Source: Euptelea pleiosperma (taxonomy: Eukaryota; Streptophyta; Magnoliopsida; Ranunculales; Eupteleaceae). From it: a DNA stretch of 64,000 nt. How positions within the stretch are numbered: position 1 is the first letter of the stretch; each line of letters begins with the position of its first letter. The stretch is taken from assembly GCA_035048495.1 (NCBI GenBank), contig CM068549.1, positions 4,373,059-4,437,058 on the forward strand, read 5' to 3'. This document shows positions 39,101 to 45,045 of the stretch, in pieces. A program made the position numbers and the translations under genes. The notes under the pieces are model-generated. The model made no database searches, was not told the origin of the DNA, and worked only from the letters and a program-made list of their open reading frames with translations.

Positions 39101-42100
39101 TTTGTGGTCCAGAGTGTTTACGGAATGCCGGGATTTATTCTTTGAAGACTTTGTTTTTCATATGAACCTTCTTTGTTCTAGGGATTGTTGTTAGCGGATT
39201 CCCCATGTGTTGTTTCCCTTTTGGGGCTCCAAGGCTTTTTGTAGGCCATCTCGACCTCTTTTAGCCTTGTTTTGTATGCTTTGTTTTTGTTTATTAATAT
39301 AGTCTCCACTTATCAAAAAAAAATGTACTATTTTGTTGTAATTTTGTTTTAAATAAATATCTAAAGTATTTTACCTTGTATCTTAGTCGTATCCTACCTG
39401 TATCCGTGTTGTACCCCTGTGGATATTGGTATTTTGGTCATATACAAATATTCGAGTCTCATAGTGGATGACCACCTATTGACACATGAAAGGAACCGAA
39501 TGGAAGATTGAGGAAGCATTTTCTACCCACTGGCTATAAACAAACCTTCTTTGTCAAACTATCACAAGTTTCCAAGGTAGCAAATTGGCATATGTATATA
39601 TTGATGAGTTCCTTAAATTAACAAAAAGTTTCAACACTAGCCCAATCTTCAATGTGGTCAATCTATCTTCATATTGTGCACAAGATGTAACTGCTAAAGA
39701 ATGAAAGATGCAATTCCAACAGTTTCTCAAGAAGTCGTTTGAAAAGATTAAAAACGTATAGATAACCAAATTGCCTCCACTTATCGAGGAGGTTACTAGA
39801 AGTTCTTGGTGATGTGGAAGGAGCTTCCATTGTCTGAAAATACCTGGATTACTACTACGGATTTTCAGCAGATGAAACTGGACTAGTACAGACAATTCAT
39901 GTCCTTTGACTTGACGAAGCCAAGTTCTTCACAGCCTGGGGAAATTGTTGTCATACACTTCCCTAAGTAACGAAAGATTTAAAAAGGCTGATACTGCAAA
40001 AATAGATAAAGATGGTCAATTTTTTGTTTGCTTTTAGTGGAAGTTTTCTATTAGTGATACGTATAAGAGTTTTATTCGGTTTCTAATTTGCAGTTAGAAG
40101 GCTAGAAATTAACTTGTATGGGGGACCATATACGATTGGTGAATAAAGAGTTCATTTTAAAAGCAATTGCAGCCTTTGGTGGTTCCGATTTATTTTTAGC
40201 CTCTTTGCATGGTACTGTTTCCACATAAAAACTCCTCCTTTGCAGCCTTTGGTAATGCCAATTCCAGCTAACTTCCTCATCCTTTTTTTCCTTCTCTCGG
40301 TTTTTTATATTCTTCATTGCTTGCTTGTTACGATCTGAGGCTGTTTTCTTAACACTCATACAACAGCTAAATACGTCGCCTTATAGTTTGATCACAATCT
40401 GTCTTCTTCATTTATCTAATCTTCTGATGTGGGGCCTCCATCCTTCCTCCCTATCTCATCTTTATTGATGACTATACCAGTTACAGTCTGGTTTACATTA
40501 TTCCATCAAAAACTAAAGCATTTAAAGACAGATGAAGTAGATAATAAATATAGTTAGCAGTGTTAAATTGACTGCTAGAACATTGAAACGTACCATATCA
40601 GATTCATAAACACTCTCCTCACAAATGATGATAGACTCAGGGATTTCCAAAGCAATGTCCCCAATTTTTAGATCTTCTACAGCTACAGCTCCTCTTCCAG
40701 CTCCTTCTACATCTATATAACGAATGAATCATAAATACGAAAGATCAGTAGGTGGCCTTTTTCTTTCTTCCTGCACAAATTGGATATTTCAAATACCAAT
40801 TAAAAATGGAAGCGAGGACTGTCTCCTGTAAACCAGGGATCCTTAGAAGAAAAAAGGCCAAGACATCTGATAAGCAAGAAAAATCACAGCAACAAATATG
40901 TAGTTGGAGATTTACGAGCAATCAGCAACTTTCTTCTCACTCCATGGTTTTGCCCCCACATTAATAAAAGCTCTTCAGCTTCACAGCTACACTTCTCGAT
41001 TCTTGTTTCTTCACTATTTTTTTCCCCAAAGGCTCTGATCATATCTATAGTTGCATCCCGTAACACATGCAGAACTTCCATTTTCTTATGTGTAGCACTC
41101 TTGAGAGAGATATCAATGAGTGAGAGGATTGAGTTGAGAGACTCCAGCTCATTCCTGGGGCTGTAGAAGTCCACTGGCGGAAATACATCAACTCCTCCAA
41201 AGTAAAGCTCTGCTGCGACAACAGGGAGCCCACTCCTTTCATCACTATCACCAACAATTTGCCATTTAAAAAATAAACTTTAGAATCTAGATCTACATGT
41301 TGTAGAAAGTGGCACTTGCAAATTACCTCTTCCAAGTGTATGATTCTTGCAGTTTCAACCATTACTTGCAAGGTAAGGCGTGGGCATTCAGAAGATGACA
41401 AGAATACTTGTACCTCTGGATCAAAGCCCCTCGCATGTAGTAACTTCTGTCAAAGGAGAGAAAACATGAAATCTAACAAACAAAATTAGAAAATTAACAA
41501 ATGCAGAATAAAATATAAGCACTTAATTACTGTTGACATTTCACAAGGCATTACAAGATTATTAGGAGTGGTCATTGTCATTGTCATCGTCATCATTAAC
41601 AATGACTTGTCCCAACTATTTGGTGTCAGCAACATAAATCCTGTTCCGGCCGTGCAATTCTATCTAGAAAGGAAGTACATTTAGAAAACTTACACAAATT
41701 ACAATATAGATACAAATCTAATCTTCGATTTTACTCCAACTCTTTCTTAGCTTTCATTTTCTCTTATTGTTAGATTTTATCTGCCCCCATTTTTCTTAGT
41801 TACTGGTAGAACTATATTTTGAATGTAAATATATATATATATATATTCACTTTAAGTTTTAAGTATACTGTACAGACACTTCAATGTATCACCAGGGTCT
41901 CTCAGAGTCATCAAGAGTTGCCATGTCTGTCACCTACAAACTTTTTTGTCAAAATTACATGGTCAACTACCATATAGTCAATTGTTCCCTAGTTCACATG
42001 CATATGCATTTGAAGTACCATTTGTACAAAATTACAAATAAGAACCCCCTTCCTCGCATTATTTCTTCTCCATATAGAAATATATAGGATCTATGGGCAA

Positions 42101-44261
42101 TTACTTAGAATTAAATTTTGTAAAACTGTTTAATTAACAGAATTGTCTAGTCAATTCAAGTTGCTCCTTCTTCAAATATCTGCACAATAATGCTTGAGAA
42201 GCTAAGAATCTTTTAAGCTCCATTAATTTTGCCAAAACACATCTTCCTTCAACCTCCACATCTCTTATTAGGTCAATTCAACCCATCATAAGGACTTGGG
42301 GAAGTGCAACTATATTCCAACAAACTTGAATACAAAAACAGAAAAGAAAAGAACATAAAAAGTAGTACAAGTTTCTCCACCATTACCAAATGCCCCACCT
42401 TCTTTTTTTCATACAAAGAATCTTTCTCTGAGAGTGTAAGAAGTAATGAGAACTCATTGGAGCCTTGCGTGTTCTCAACAGGTAAATTCAGCTGCCATGA
42501 ATGAAAATTTAATCAGTATTGCAGATTCTCACATGCCTTGCTCTACAAAAATAGTTCAAAACCAGCATAATAATGTGTGAGATTAAGAATTCAAAATGAG
42601 TGTATTTTTTCTTTTTTTCTTTCATTTGAGAAGTCAATTATTCTTAGAATTTCTTGACATGTGCATTTAGGGTCATAAACCAAAAATCAAATAGCTAGAA
42701 GTATTAATACAGTAATATCTAGGGGAAATTGTTAAAAATGATAACTTTATGAAAGAAATAACAACTAAGTATAGTGGAAGGAGAATATTGCTGTTAAGGT
42801 AGTCTAAAAAAATAATTGTCGGAAAGTATTTTTCCTCTCAAGTCCTAATTTTAGTTCTCATTTTGCTCTTTTACTATTTAGATTATTTTAGAAAACAAAA
42901 TCCAGTTTAAAGTATTTTTTGAGTAAAAAATATCTAAGTGTGTAGTATGAAATCCTTGATTAAAAATACTTTGAAAAACATAACATAATTTAATAAAATT
43001 TGTTCATGGTTACTATTTGAACAAAATTACGTTTTTTTACTTCCACGCAAATCATATTTTGTTTTTTTTAATAGTTTAAATTGTAAAAAGGGCAAAATTG
43101 AAACTAAAAATAGGATTTGAGAGGAAAAAAAAAGACTTACCAACAATTATTTGTGTAAAGGCTATCCTTAACAGCAATATTTTCATTCCACGATCCTTAA
43201 TTGCTATTTCTTTCCTAAAGTTATCCTTTTTCCAATTTACCTTAATATGGAAAAGGGGTTTTAATCATCTCAATTTCTATTTAAATCGAAACTTCACCCG
43301 AAATTATATATGTCTTTTTATTTCAATTTCGGTAGTGGCTGAAACTGAAATTTCGTGAATTTCGATGAAATTTAAAACCCTAGCCTTGACAGGATCTTTT
43401 TTGAAAGGTAATAAATATAACAAAATGAAGATTCCCAGTTGGGGTTTTGAACTAATTTCTTAGACCTAGTCAACATTCTACAAAAAAAATGGAAAAATAA
43501 AGAAGAAAATAATAATCTCAATTTCTATTTAAATCGAAACTTCACCCAAAAAAATTTTTTTTTTTTATTTCAATTTCGGTAGTGGCTGAAACTGAAATTC
43601 CGGGCAGAAATTTCGTGAATTTCTATATAATTTAAAACCCTGGCCTTGACAGGATCTTTCTTGAGAGGTTAATGAATATAACAAAATGAAGATTCCCAGT
43701 TGGGGTTTTGAACTAATTTCTTCGGCGTAGTCGACATTCTACATAAAAAATGGAAAAATAAAGAAGAAAATAAAATTAAAAAATAAATGTTAAACAATAA
43801 AAAAATAAAATTAAAAAAAAAAAAAGGGGAATGGGAAATGTGTGAGCTTGCAGATTCCAACAAAAGAGACTTTCGTTTCTTTTCTCACTTGAGGTGAAAA
43901 ATATTTTGAGAAATTCTTGTAATGGGCATATAAGGGTCCAAAAAAAAACCAAAACGTAGATAAACAAAATGTAGAGTATCGATCTGGAATTTCTCACTGC
44001 TTTCATCGGCCCAGTTGAGTTTTTTTTGTGCTTTTTTATATTATTTTCATGCATAACCCATTGAGATTACATTTCAGGAAAGAAAAACTGCAAATTAAAA
44101 AAAAAATCAAGAAAACTAATAGCCAATAAATTAAAAAAAAAATGGCAATCCAAACAGGCGCTAATACGCTGTTGCAGAGTTCTTACAGATTAACCCTTTT
44201 TTTCTTTGACCGTTAAAATGAGATTAGGGTTTACCTCGGATTCGTCTTGGAGACCCTCCAT
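2709..44261 (-). CDS. SET-domain methyltransferase-like protein (SETD3/Rubisco-LSMT class), ten exons, one frame break
   Basis: Predicted lysine/histidine-type protein methyltransferase using S-adenosylmethionine; the substrate is not known. Exons on the minus strand: 44235-44261, 40916-41446, 40594-40712, 35747-35879, 34217-34293, 33682-33879, 4804-4993, 3846-4027, 2955-3049, 2709-2874. All junctions are GT-AG and phase-consistent. Residues about 190-420 form a split SET domain: GAGRGA near the start, AGLINHS (the NH motif) at the end of exon 6, and [16 protein letters not shown] then FYGF in exon 7. Residues about 430-560 ([17 protein letters not shown]) look like the LSMT substrate-binding domain. 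Total length is about 572 residues, usual for plant members; At2g18850-like proteins are my best guess. Exon 2 needs one extra base at the T run 41268-41273 to stay open. Without that the gene is broken after about 65 residues. The largest intron is 28,688 bp. Confidence 0.88.
2955..3049 (-). CDS. SET gene exon 9
   Basis: Runs from GCATTGCAG|ACA to GACAG|GTAAAC. It encodes [20 protein letters not shown] and [11 protein letters not shown]. The hat-like MITE at 3096-3482 sits only about 45 bp inside the preceding intron. Confidence 0.9.
3096..3482. mobile_element. hAT-like MITE in SET intron 8
   Basis: The terminal inverted repeats read TAAGGTTGTCAATGGATAG at the left and, inverted, TAGGGCTGTCAATGGATAG at the right. 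Flanking 8-bp duplications are TTCAGAAT (3088-3095) and TTCAGAAC (3483-3490), one mismatch. An 8-bp duplication is the hAT hallmark. The interior is rich in ATCCGAATATCC-like short inverted motifs and has no coding capacity. Confidence 0.8.
3846..4027 (-). CDS. SET gene exon 8
   Basis: Runs from TTTCACTGCAG|AT to ACCTAT|GTAACT. It encodes [20 protein letters not shown], then [20 protein letters not shown] and [17 protein letters not shown]. This begins the Rubisco-LSMT-type C-terminal domain. Phases match both neighbours. Confidence 0.92.
4240..4600 (+). mobile_element. Possible LINE 3' tail with RNase H-like scrap
   Basis: On the plus strand a short interrupted frame reads [20 protein letters not shown] at about 4417-4476. 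This resembles the end of the RNase H domain in some plant LINEs (xDSLAK). It is followed by a T-rich 3' region and TATAATAAA. It lies inside SET intron 7. The match is short and I could not define either end. Confidence 0.35.
4804..4993 (-). CDS. SET gene exon 7 (catalytic C-SET)
   Basis: Runs from CCTTTGCAG|ATA to CTGG|GTAATT. It encodes [20 protein letters not shown], then [20 protein letters not shown] and [15 protein letters not shown]. The [14 protein letters not shown] block includes the conserved Tyr-Gly and C-terminal Tyr of SET enzymes. It joins exon 6 in phase 0 despite 28.7 kb of intervening transposon-rich DNA. Confidence 0.93.
5417..5560 (+). pseudogene. Relic of a MYB-related (SHAQKYF-type) exon
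   Basis: After a plant-like acceptor TTTATTTGCAG|GC, the plus strand reads [14 protein letters not shown], then [15 protein letters not shown], a stop, VISRTPT, a stop, and VASHAQNTR. This is the single-repeat MYB domain of DIVARICATA/MYBS-type regulators, in which the SHAQKYF motif follows TPTQVA. Two TAG codons replace sense codons and the KYF of the motif is lost, so it cannot be functional. It lies antisense inside intron 6 of the SET gene, with no other MYB exon nearby. It is probably a captured or degenerated gene fragment. Confidence 0.75.
5691..5984. mobile_element. MITE with ~45-bp inverted ends
   Basis: The left end AGGGTATTTTAGTAACACCC and the right end, inverted, AGGGTATTTTAGTAACAACC are nearly identical. 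The similarity continues through CCTGAAATTTG. The element is about 294 bp, non-coding and flanked by A-rich sequence (AAAA on both sides), which obscures any target duplication. Confidence 0.7.
6133..6502. mobile_element. MITE with GGGTCAGGATC ends
   Basis: The inverted ends are GGGTCAGGATCGGGGGACA at the left and, inverted, GGGTCAGGATCAGGGGACA at the right, each leading into a TTGACAACAA-type block. Internally, two copies of GAGGATGATCTTCTCACCAT lie about 160 bp apart. Flanks are (TA)n. No coding capacity. Confidence 0.75.
6634..6790. mobile_element. Partial second copy of the GGGTCAGG MITE
   Basis: It begins GGGTCAGGAACGGAGGACAA and continues with the TTGACAACAAAAA block, then GGAATGGGATGATTTTTGGC and TATGGTGAGGAT, parallel to the right part of the MITE at 6133-6502 read inverted. 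The other terminus was not found, so this copy is truncated. Confidence 0.6.
7618..7985 (+). pseudogene. LINE ORF2 C-terminal fragment
   Basis: The plus strand reads [20 protein letters not shown], then [12 protein letters not shown], a stop, [13 protein letters not shown], and [20 protein letters not shown]. This is the post-RT region (up to the zf-RVT area) of plant L1-type LINEs. It parallels the decayed LINE at 27897-30765 ([20 protein letters not shown]). At least one stop and a frame change interrupt it, and neither RT nor poly(A) tail is attached. Confidence 0.75.
8721..10840 (+). mobile_element. Solo LTR S1 (TG...CA, 2120 bp, TSD CCATG)
   Basis: It starts TGTAATGACCCTATTTCTAG and ends GGGGGCGTGACA. 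It is bounded by the perfect 5-bp duplication CCATG (8716-8720 and 10841-10845). There is no internal retroelement sequence, so it is a solo LTR left by recombination. A plus-strand TATAAATA lies at 8994-9001. The interior holds an AATT/ATTT-rich tract (9280-9400) and three consecutive blocks built around GACCCCTTGGGG (9870-10020). S2 is a close relative, and the same termini recur in S3 and S4. Probably Ty3/gypsy, but without internal sequence that is inference. Confidence 0.9.
11355..11517 (-). mobile_element. Short non-autonomous Helitron A
   Basis: On the minus strand it begins TCTATATAACAAAACAGAGA preceded by A, and ends with a GGGCACGGGCCACC hairpin region and CTAG followed by T. These are the Helitron signatures: a TC 5' end, a hairpin plus CTRR 3' end, and insertion between A and T without duplication. 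At 163 bp it has no RepHel coding capacity. It abuts Helitron B end to end. Confidence 0.75.
11521..13859 (-). mobile_element. Helitron B, split by solo LTR S2
   Basis: Removing S2 leaves about 260 bp. The minus strand starts TCTATATAACAAAACACAG (13859 downward, preceded by A) and ends near 11521 in GGCCACCCACTAT, a decayed hairpin/CTRR end. The body shares GGGTGTGAGTGG and GATAAGATCTCGGCCATCC with copies A and C. S2 inserted in it at CAACC. Confidence 0.7.
11764..13834 (+). mobile_element. Solo LTR S2 (2071 bp, TSD CAACC)
   Basis: Nearly identical to S1 over its whole length, with the same TGTAATGACC start and GGGGCGTGACA end. It is flanked by perfect CAACC duplications (11759-11763 and 13835-13839). 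The TATAAATA lies at 12031-12038. Most length difference from S1 is in the AATT tract and poly-T. Few substitutions separate S1 and S2, so both insertions look relatively recent. It lies inside Helitron B. Confidence 0.9.
14144..18805 (+). mobile_element. Copia-like LTR interrupted by solo LTR S3
   Basis: Outside S3 the two flanks (14144-15100 and 18536-18805) read continuously across CATAGAGATTTGG|AGTGCTACC, a plausible LTR body. The outer ends are TGTTAGAAATG and TTTTCAACA, with imperfect duplications GAACA/TAACA (4 of 5). It has AGTCCCACATTGGATAG and a TATATAAG box at 14423-14430, an arrangement seen in plant copia LTRs. No PBS or coding region follows, so it too is probably solo. Family assignment is inference. 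Confidence 0.55.
15101..18535 (+). mobile_element. Solo LTR S3 (3435 bp, TSD TTTGG)
   Basis: It starts TGTAATACCCTGAACTTTCG and ends GATTCGGGGCGTGACA, bounded by perfect TTTGG duplications (15096-15100 and 18536-18540). There is no coding region. The centre (about 16430-17330) is built of roughly four diverged tandem units of 150-190 bp, each carrying CTGGACTTTTCTGTAAAAC-like and TTTCTAGAACCTTTGAGTTT-like blocks. S4 is a second copy of the same family. Confidence 0.88.
18806..21131. other. Unassigned repeat-like sequence upstream of solo LTR S5
   Basis: No gene recognised. From about 19930 to 21131 the sequence has the texture of a plant LTR. It runs GAAGACTGAAGTGTCAAAG, then a pyrimidine/purine-balanced GC-richer section around 20330-20520 with repeated GACCGATC and GGTCGACC motifs. 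Two related blocks follow (about 20940-21040 and 21050-21131), each with GAGTTGAGGAT and AAAATACTACTGG/AAAGACTACTGGCCTAG. It resumes after S5 at GCGAGAAGTGATTCTCG. No boundaries or coding domains were found. Confidence 0.4.
21137..22691 (+). mobile_element. Solo LTR S5 (1555 bp, TSD GTGCG)
   Basis: It starts TGTGGGGGAAAAATATTTGA and ends AATACGGCACCCACA, so the first and last six bases are inverted (TGTGGG/CCCACA). It is flanked by perfect GTGCG duplications (21132-21136 and 22692-22696). Nearly half is a minisatellite (21735-22400). It is unrelated in sequence to S1-S4. No coding sequence. Confidence 0.85.
21735..22400. repeat. Minisatellite of ~14 hairpin-forming 43-47-bp monomers
   Basis: About fourteen monomers, each containing GGGAT(A/G)AGA(T/A)TGTAAA(A/T)GATCCC. 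CGGGAT and ATCCCG are complementary across a roughly 12-base loop. Three monomer types alternate: one with AAGTAAGTCTGGTGACCTTGC, one with AAGCCAGTTGACCTTGG and one with AAGCCTGTTGGACGTGTT. The order A-B-C early and A-C later suggests higher-order expansion. It lies wholly inside solo LTR S5. Confidence 0.85.
22697..23330. other. Continuation of unassigned repeat-like sequence
   Basis: It begins CGAGAAGTGATTCTCGTTAA, which continues the block interrupted by S5. No coding sequence, inverted ends or recognisable family. Confidence 0.3.
23331..23810. repeat. Dispersed repeat, copy 1 (second copy near 45.05-45.76 kb)
   Basis: Shares with 45046-45760 the order GAGGTGGTCGCCTTAG / GAGGTCGCCTTAGGCCC, GTTTAGCCCACC / GTTTAGCTCACCC, TAGTACTTTTAGGATTGATT / TAGCACTTTTTAAGGATTGA, GGATTCAA(G/T)CATGTTTTTT, and a final AAGCCCC(A/T)-like block near ...CTTGTGCCAAGATGGCC / CTTGCATCGAGAAGGCC. 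It is non-coding. The GGCCGGCTCAAG start of the other copy resembles hAT-type MITEs, but I could not confirm ends here. Confidence 0.55.
24279..27896 (+). mobile_element. Solo LTR S4 (3618 bp, TSD AGGCC) inside the LINE
   Basis: Same family as S3: starts TGTAATACCCCGAACTTTTG, ends GGATTCGGGGCGTGACA, flanked by perfect AGGCC (24274-24278 and 27897-27901). It has about six tandem 150-190-bp units (25610-26800) against roughly four in S3. A 237-bp direct duplication around 26930-27340 contains GTGTCTTGGATCCCTC and GGGTTCGGCCATGG. A block of about 400 bp present in S3 (17840-18240) is missing after CAATTAATTTTATAA. Confidence 0.88.
27897..28909 (-). pseudogene. LINE ORF2 C-terminal part (zf-RVT region)
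   Basis: Continues ORF2 in another frame: [20 protein letters not shown], later [30 protein letters not shown], then [18 protein letters not shown] (zinc-binding, zf-RVT) and [17 protein letters not shown]. It stops being LINE at ILNIKGL, where S4 begins. The reading frame beyond 27897 runs into the LTR and is not meaningful. Confidence 0.85.
28923..30632 (-). pseudogene. LINE ORF2: non-LTR reverse transcriptase, C-terminally broken
   Basis: A 569-residue open frame. It carries the RT motifs [50 protein letters not shown] (first catalytic Asp), [24 protein letters not shown] (FADD in place of YADD) and a thumb region [10 protein letters not shown]. The enzyme copies LINE RNA at a nicked target site. 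The frame is lost at about 28910-28930, just where the [15 protein letters not shown] region should continue. The endonuclease is missing upstream, so the element is dead. Confidence 0.88.
30766..32691. other. Intronic sequence without recognisable features
   Basis: A/T-rich sequence with one short CT tract (31321-31340). An open stretch at 32035-32253 has no similarity I recognise. Nothing else is supported here. Confidence 0.4.
32692..32946 (-). pseudogene. PIF/Harbinger transposase (DDE_Tnp_4) C-terminal relic
   Basis: The minus strand reads [20 protein letters not shown], then [20 protein letters not shown] and [19 protein letters not shown]. Order and spacing match the end of PIF/Harbinger DDE nucleases: an xxxIERxFGxLKxRW segment carrying the catalytic Glu, then a LHN-like motif, here LHD. 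The N-terminal two thirds and the partner MYB-like protein are absent. It is a fragment inside SET intron 6. Confidence 0.7.
33139..33179. repeat. (TA)n(GA)n microsatellite
   Basis: About 12 TA units followed directly by about 9 GA units, close to the 5' side of intron 6 of the SET gene. Another GA tract lies at 33256-33270. Confidence 0.9.
33682..33879 (-). CDS. SET gene exon 6 (NH motif)
   Basis: Runs from GTCTTTTCAG|CAC to TCG|GTATGC. It encodes [20 protein letters not shown], then [20 protein letters not shown], and ends [11 protein letters not shown]. The NHS is the conserved SET-C Asn-His that helps bind S-adenosylmethionine. The donor opens the 28.7-kb intron 6, whose 5' end is a poly-purine/T tract on the plus strand. 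Confidence 0.93.
34217..34293 (-). CDS. SET gene exon 5
   Basis: Runs from TTTTCCAG|GG to GAG|GTGATA. The short exon encodes [20 protein letters not shown] and IQAKE. Phase agrees with exons 4 and 6. Confidence 0.9.
34411..35090. repeat. Direct duplication of ~280 bp in SET intron 4
   Basis: 34411-34693 and about 34814-35090 are diverged copies in the same orientation, separated by about 120 bp. Both contain ACATGATCTGACTCCACGCT, ACAAAATATGGAAAAC(A/G)AAAG and CCCAACTCAAACTGTAGACA. Non-coding; no transposon ends identified. Confidence 0.8.
35747..35879 (-). CDS. SET gene exon 4
   Basis: Runs from GCTCACAG|TTT to ACAG|GTATGC. It encodes [19 protein letters not shown] and [20 protein letters not shown], the helical insert (SET-I region) typical of SETD3/LSMT proteins. 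Phase 0 in, phase 1 out, matching exon 5. Confidence 0.92.
36040..36062. repeat. (AC)n microsatellite
   Basis: A run of AC dinucleotides between C-rich CACCCCACCCC and CCCCACCACCACC tracts in SET intron 3. It explains the short open frames on both strands here. Confidence 0.85.
36411..36620 (+). repeat. Block related to 39950-40060
   Basis: Shares with 39950-40060 the order ACACTTCCCTAAG, ACTGCAAA, ATAAAGAT and TTAGTGGAAGTT-CTATTAGTGA. Since the 39.9-kb copy directly follows a chromovirus chromodomain, both may be the 3' region of one gypsy family. Non-coding here. Confidence 0.45.
36749..37860 (-). pseudogene. Copia Gag (UBN2 plus CCHC knuckle), broken
   Basis: Minus-strand pieces in different frames. 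[19 protein letters not shown] then [20 protein letters not shown] (UBN2/retrotran_gag_2). Then [20 protein letters not shown] and [20 protein letters not shown]. Then the knuckle [20 protein letters not shown], whose last Cys is replaced by Trp. Gag packages retroelement RNA. Frame changes near 37590 and 37380, plus a MITE at 36918-37160 just before the knuckle, inactivate it. Confidence 0.8.
36918..37160. mobile_element. MITE inserted in copia gag (TSD C/TCTTGGAG)
   Basis: The inverted ends are CAAGGTTTAAAATTTCGA and, inverted, CAAGGTTTTAAATTTTGA. The interior is dominated by AAATTTCG/CGAAATTT palindromic motifs. Flanking 8-bp duplications CCTTGGAG (36910-36917) and TCTTGGAG (37161-37168) differ at one base, consistent with hAT-type insertion. 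Confidence 0.75.
38131..38142 (-). other. Copia primer-binding site (tRNA-iMet type)
   Basis: The minus strand reads TTGGTATCAGAGCCAT. TGGTATCAGAGC is the complement of the initiator tRNA-Met 3' end used by most plant copia elements. It sets the LTR boundary at about 38147. Confidence 0.85.
38600..39326 (+). pseudogene. LINE 3' fragment with poly(A)
   Basis: The plus strand reads [18 protein letters not shown], then [38 protein letters not shown] and [21 protein letters not shown] 3' UTR ends in TATCAAAAAAAAA near 39326. Same family as the LINE at 24009-30765; here the NIKGL segment is uninterrupted. Several stops upstream, 5'-truncated. Confidence 0.8.
39540..39960 (+). pseudogene. Chromovirus integrase tail and chromodomain relic
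   Basis: The plus strand reads [20 protein letters not shown] then [14 protein letters not shown], the integrase C-terminal SPIFNV block. In another frame come YRGGY, a stop, [20 protein letters not shown] and DFQQMKLD, a chromodomain-like module. The following [12 protein letters not shown] is typical of the segment before the stop in plant Ty3/gypsy chromoviruses. Chromodomains guide integration to chromatin. Multiple stops make it dead. Confidence 0.65.
40594..40712 (-). CDS. SET gene exon 3 (start of SET fold)
   Basis: Runs from TATATAG|AT to ATG|GTACG. It encodes [18 protein letters not shown] and [20 protein letters not shown], the N-terminal SET segment where GxGRG contacts the cofactor in this class. 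Phase 1 in, phase 0 out. Confidence 0.92.
40916..41446 (-). CDS. SET gene exon 2 (frame break inside)
   Basis: The acceptor is CTTTGACAG|AAG at 41447/41446. The exon opens [15 protein letters not shown] and reads through [16 protein letters not shown] into DSKVYF. It then continues one frame over as [17 protein letters not shown] and [18 protein letters not shown], down to [10 protein letters not shown] at donor C|GTAAAT. The frame change falls in a run of six T (41268-41273); one further T would make the exon open throughout. No GT-AG or GC-AG pair I tried removes the interval while keeping phase. The first half is the family's N-terminal region before the SET fold. Confidence 0.85.
43268..43772. 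repeat. Tandem duplication of ~250 bp in SET intron 1
   Basis: Two adjacent copies (about 43268-43512 and 43515-43772). Each contains CTCAATTTCTATTTAAATCG, GGTAGTGGCTGAAACTGAAA, GCCTTGACAGGATCTTT and GAAGATTCCCAGTTGGGGTT. The copies differ by scattered substitutions and small indels. The AAATTTCG and TTTAAAACCCT motifs resemble the MITE at 36918-37160. Confidence 0.8.
44235..44261 (-). CDS. SET gene exon 1 (start codon)
   Basis: Nine codons, MEGLQDESE, ending at a GAG|GTAAAC donor in phase 0. The start was chosen because it joins in frame to exon 2 and no exon-like coding sequence is visible further upstream. A first exon this short cannot be verified without a transcript, so it is the least certain exon. 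Confidence 0.6.
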
Positions 44262-44509
44262 GAGAACTCTAATAGAACCAAAAGCGGGAAAAGTAACAAG
44301 AAGAAGAAAAAGCAAGGGAGAAGCCGATCATACATGCGTGAGTGCCCGAGTGGGATGGGATCTCTCCACAGACAGAGGTGAGAAGAACTCCCAAGTTCCA
44401 ACAAATTCGGGTTTCTCACACGTGGTAAGCTGATACGGGTGTTTCTATATCACCACCGTGCCCACAATATGATCCACGTAGCACACTCCTACTGGACGCT
44501 GACCGTATG

Positions 44510-44701
44510 AGAAAATTTTTGCTGGCCCCGGGGACTTCAAACTTTGATGTACCCTCCAAAAATGTCTGACAAGTACCCTTTTTATCACTAATCAAGGGCT
44601 TAACCAGGGTTGAGTTAAGGGATTGGGGTACTTGTCAGACATTTTGGGCGGGGAGACTTTCAAAGTTTGAAGTCCCTCGGGCCGGCGAATGTTTTCTCCT
44701 T
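44510..44701. mobile_element. Foldback MITE in the SET gene promoter (TSD ACCGTATG)
   Basis: The long inverted ends (about 70 bp) share GGGACTTCAAACTTTGA and TGTCTGACAAGTACCC. Perfect 8-bp duplications ACCGTATG flank it (44502-44509 and 44702-44709), again hAT-like. It starts about 250 bp upstream of the predicted start codon. A partial, diverged copy follows at about 44750-44870 (CGCCGGGGATTTGAAGTC, TGTCTGACACGTACCCCAAT). Confidence 0.8.
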
Positions 44702-45045
44702 ACCGTATGGTTGTTTGGCCAGTCCCTCGGACCTGCAAACTAAAAATCAGAGAAAAGGTTCGCCGGGGATTTGAAGTCTCCCCACGAAAATGTCTGACAC
44801 GTACCCCAATCCATTAACCCAACCCACGTTAAACCCTTGGTTAGTGGTTAACAAGGGATACTCCAGCGTATTTTTCCCCTAAACCACCAAAAAATCAGAA
44901 AAAAATATATATATATTTCATGCCCCCGGGGAGGACCGAAAATGGGACCATCAGAGTGCATTAGCTCCACGTAACTCAGTGGGTCCCACCAAGTGCTTCT
45001 CAGAAAAAAAAAAAAAAAAAATTTCGGTAATCAACCTCTCAAGCG

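Noticed and set aside
40102..40359. 85-codon Lys-rich minus-strand frame as an extra SET exon
   Set aside because: Exons 3 and 4 join in phase without it and it has no family similarity.
41245..41326. An 82-bp intron between two exons of the SET gene (GAG|GTAATT ... GATAG|TGATG)
   Set aside because: The join is out of phase and gives a stop at once; the interval itself reads like protein, so a one-base break is simpler.
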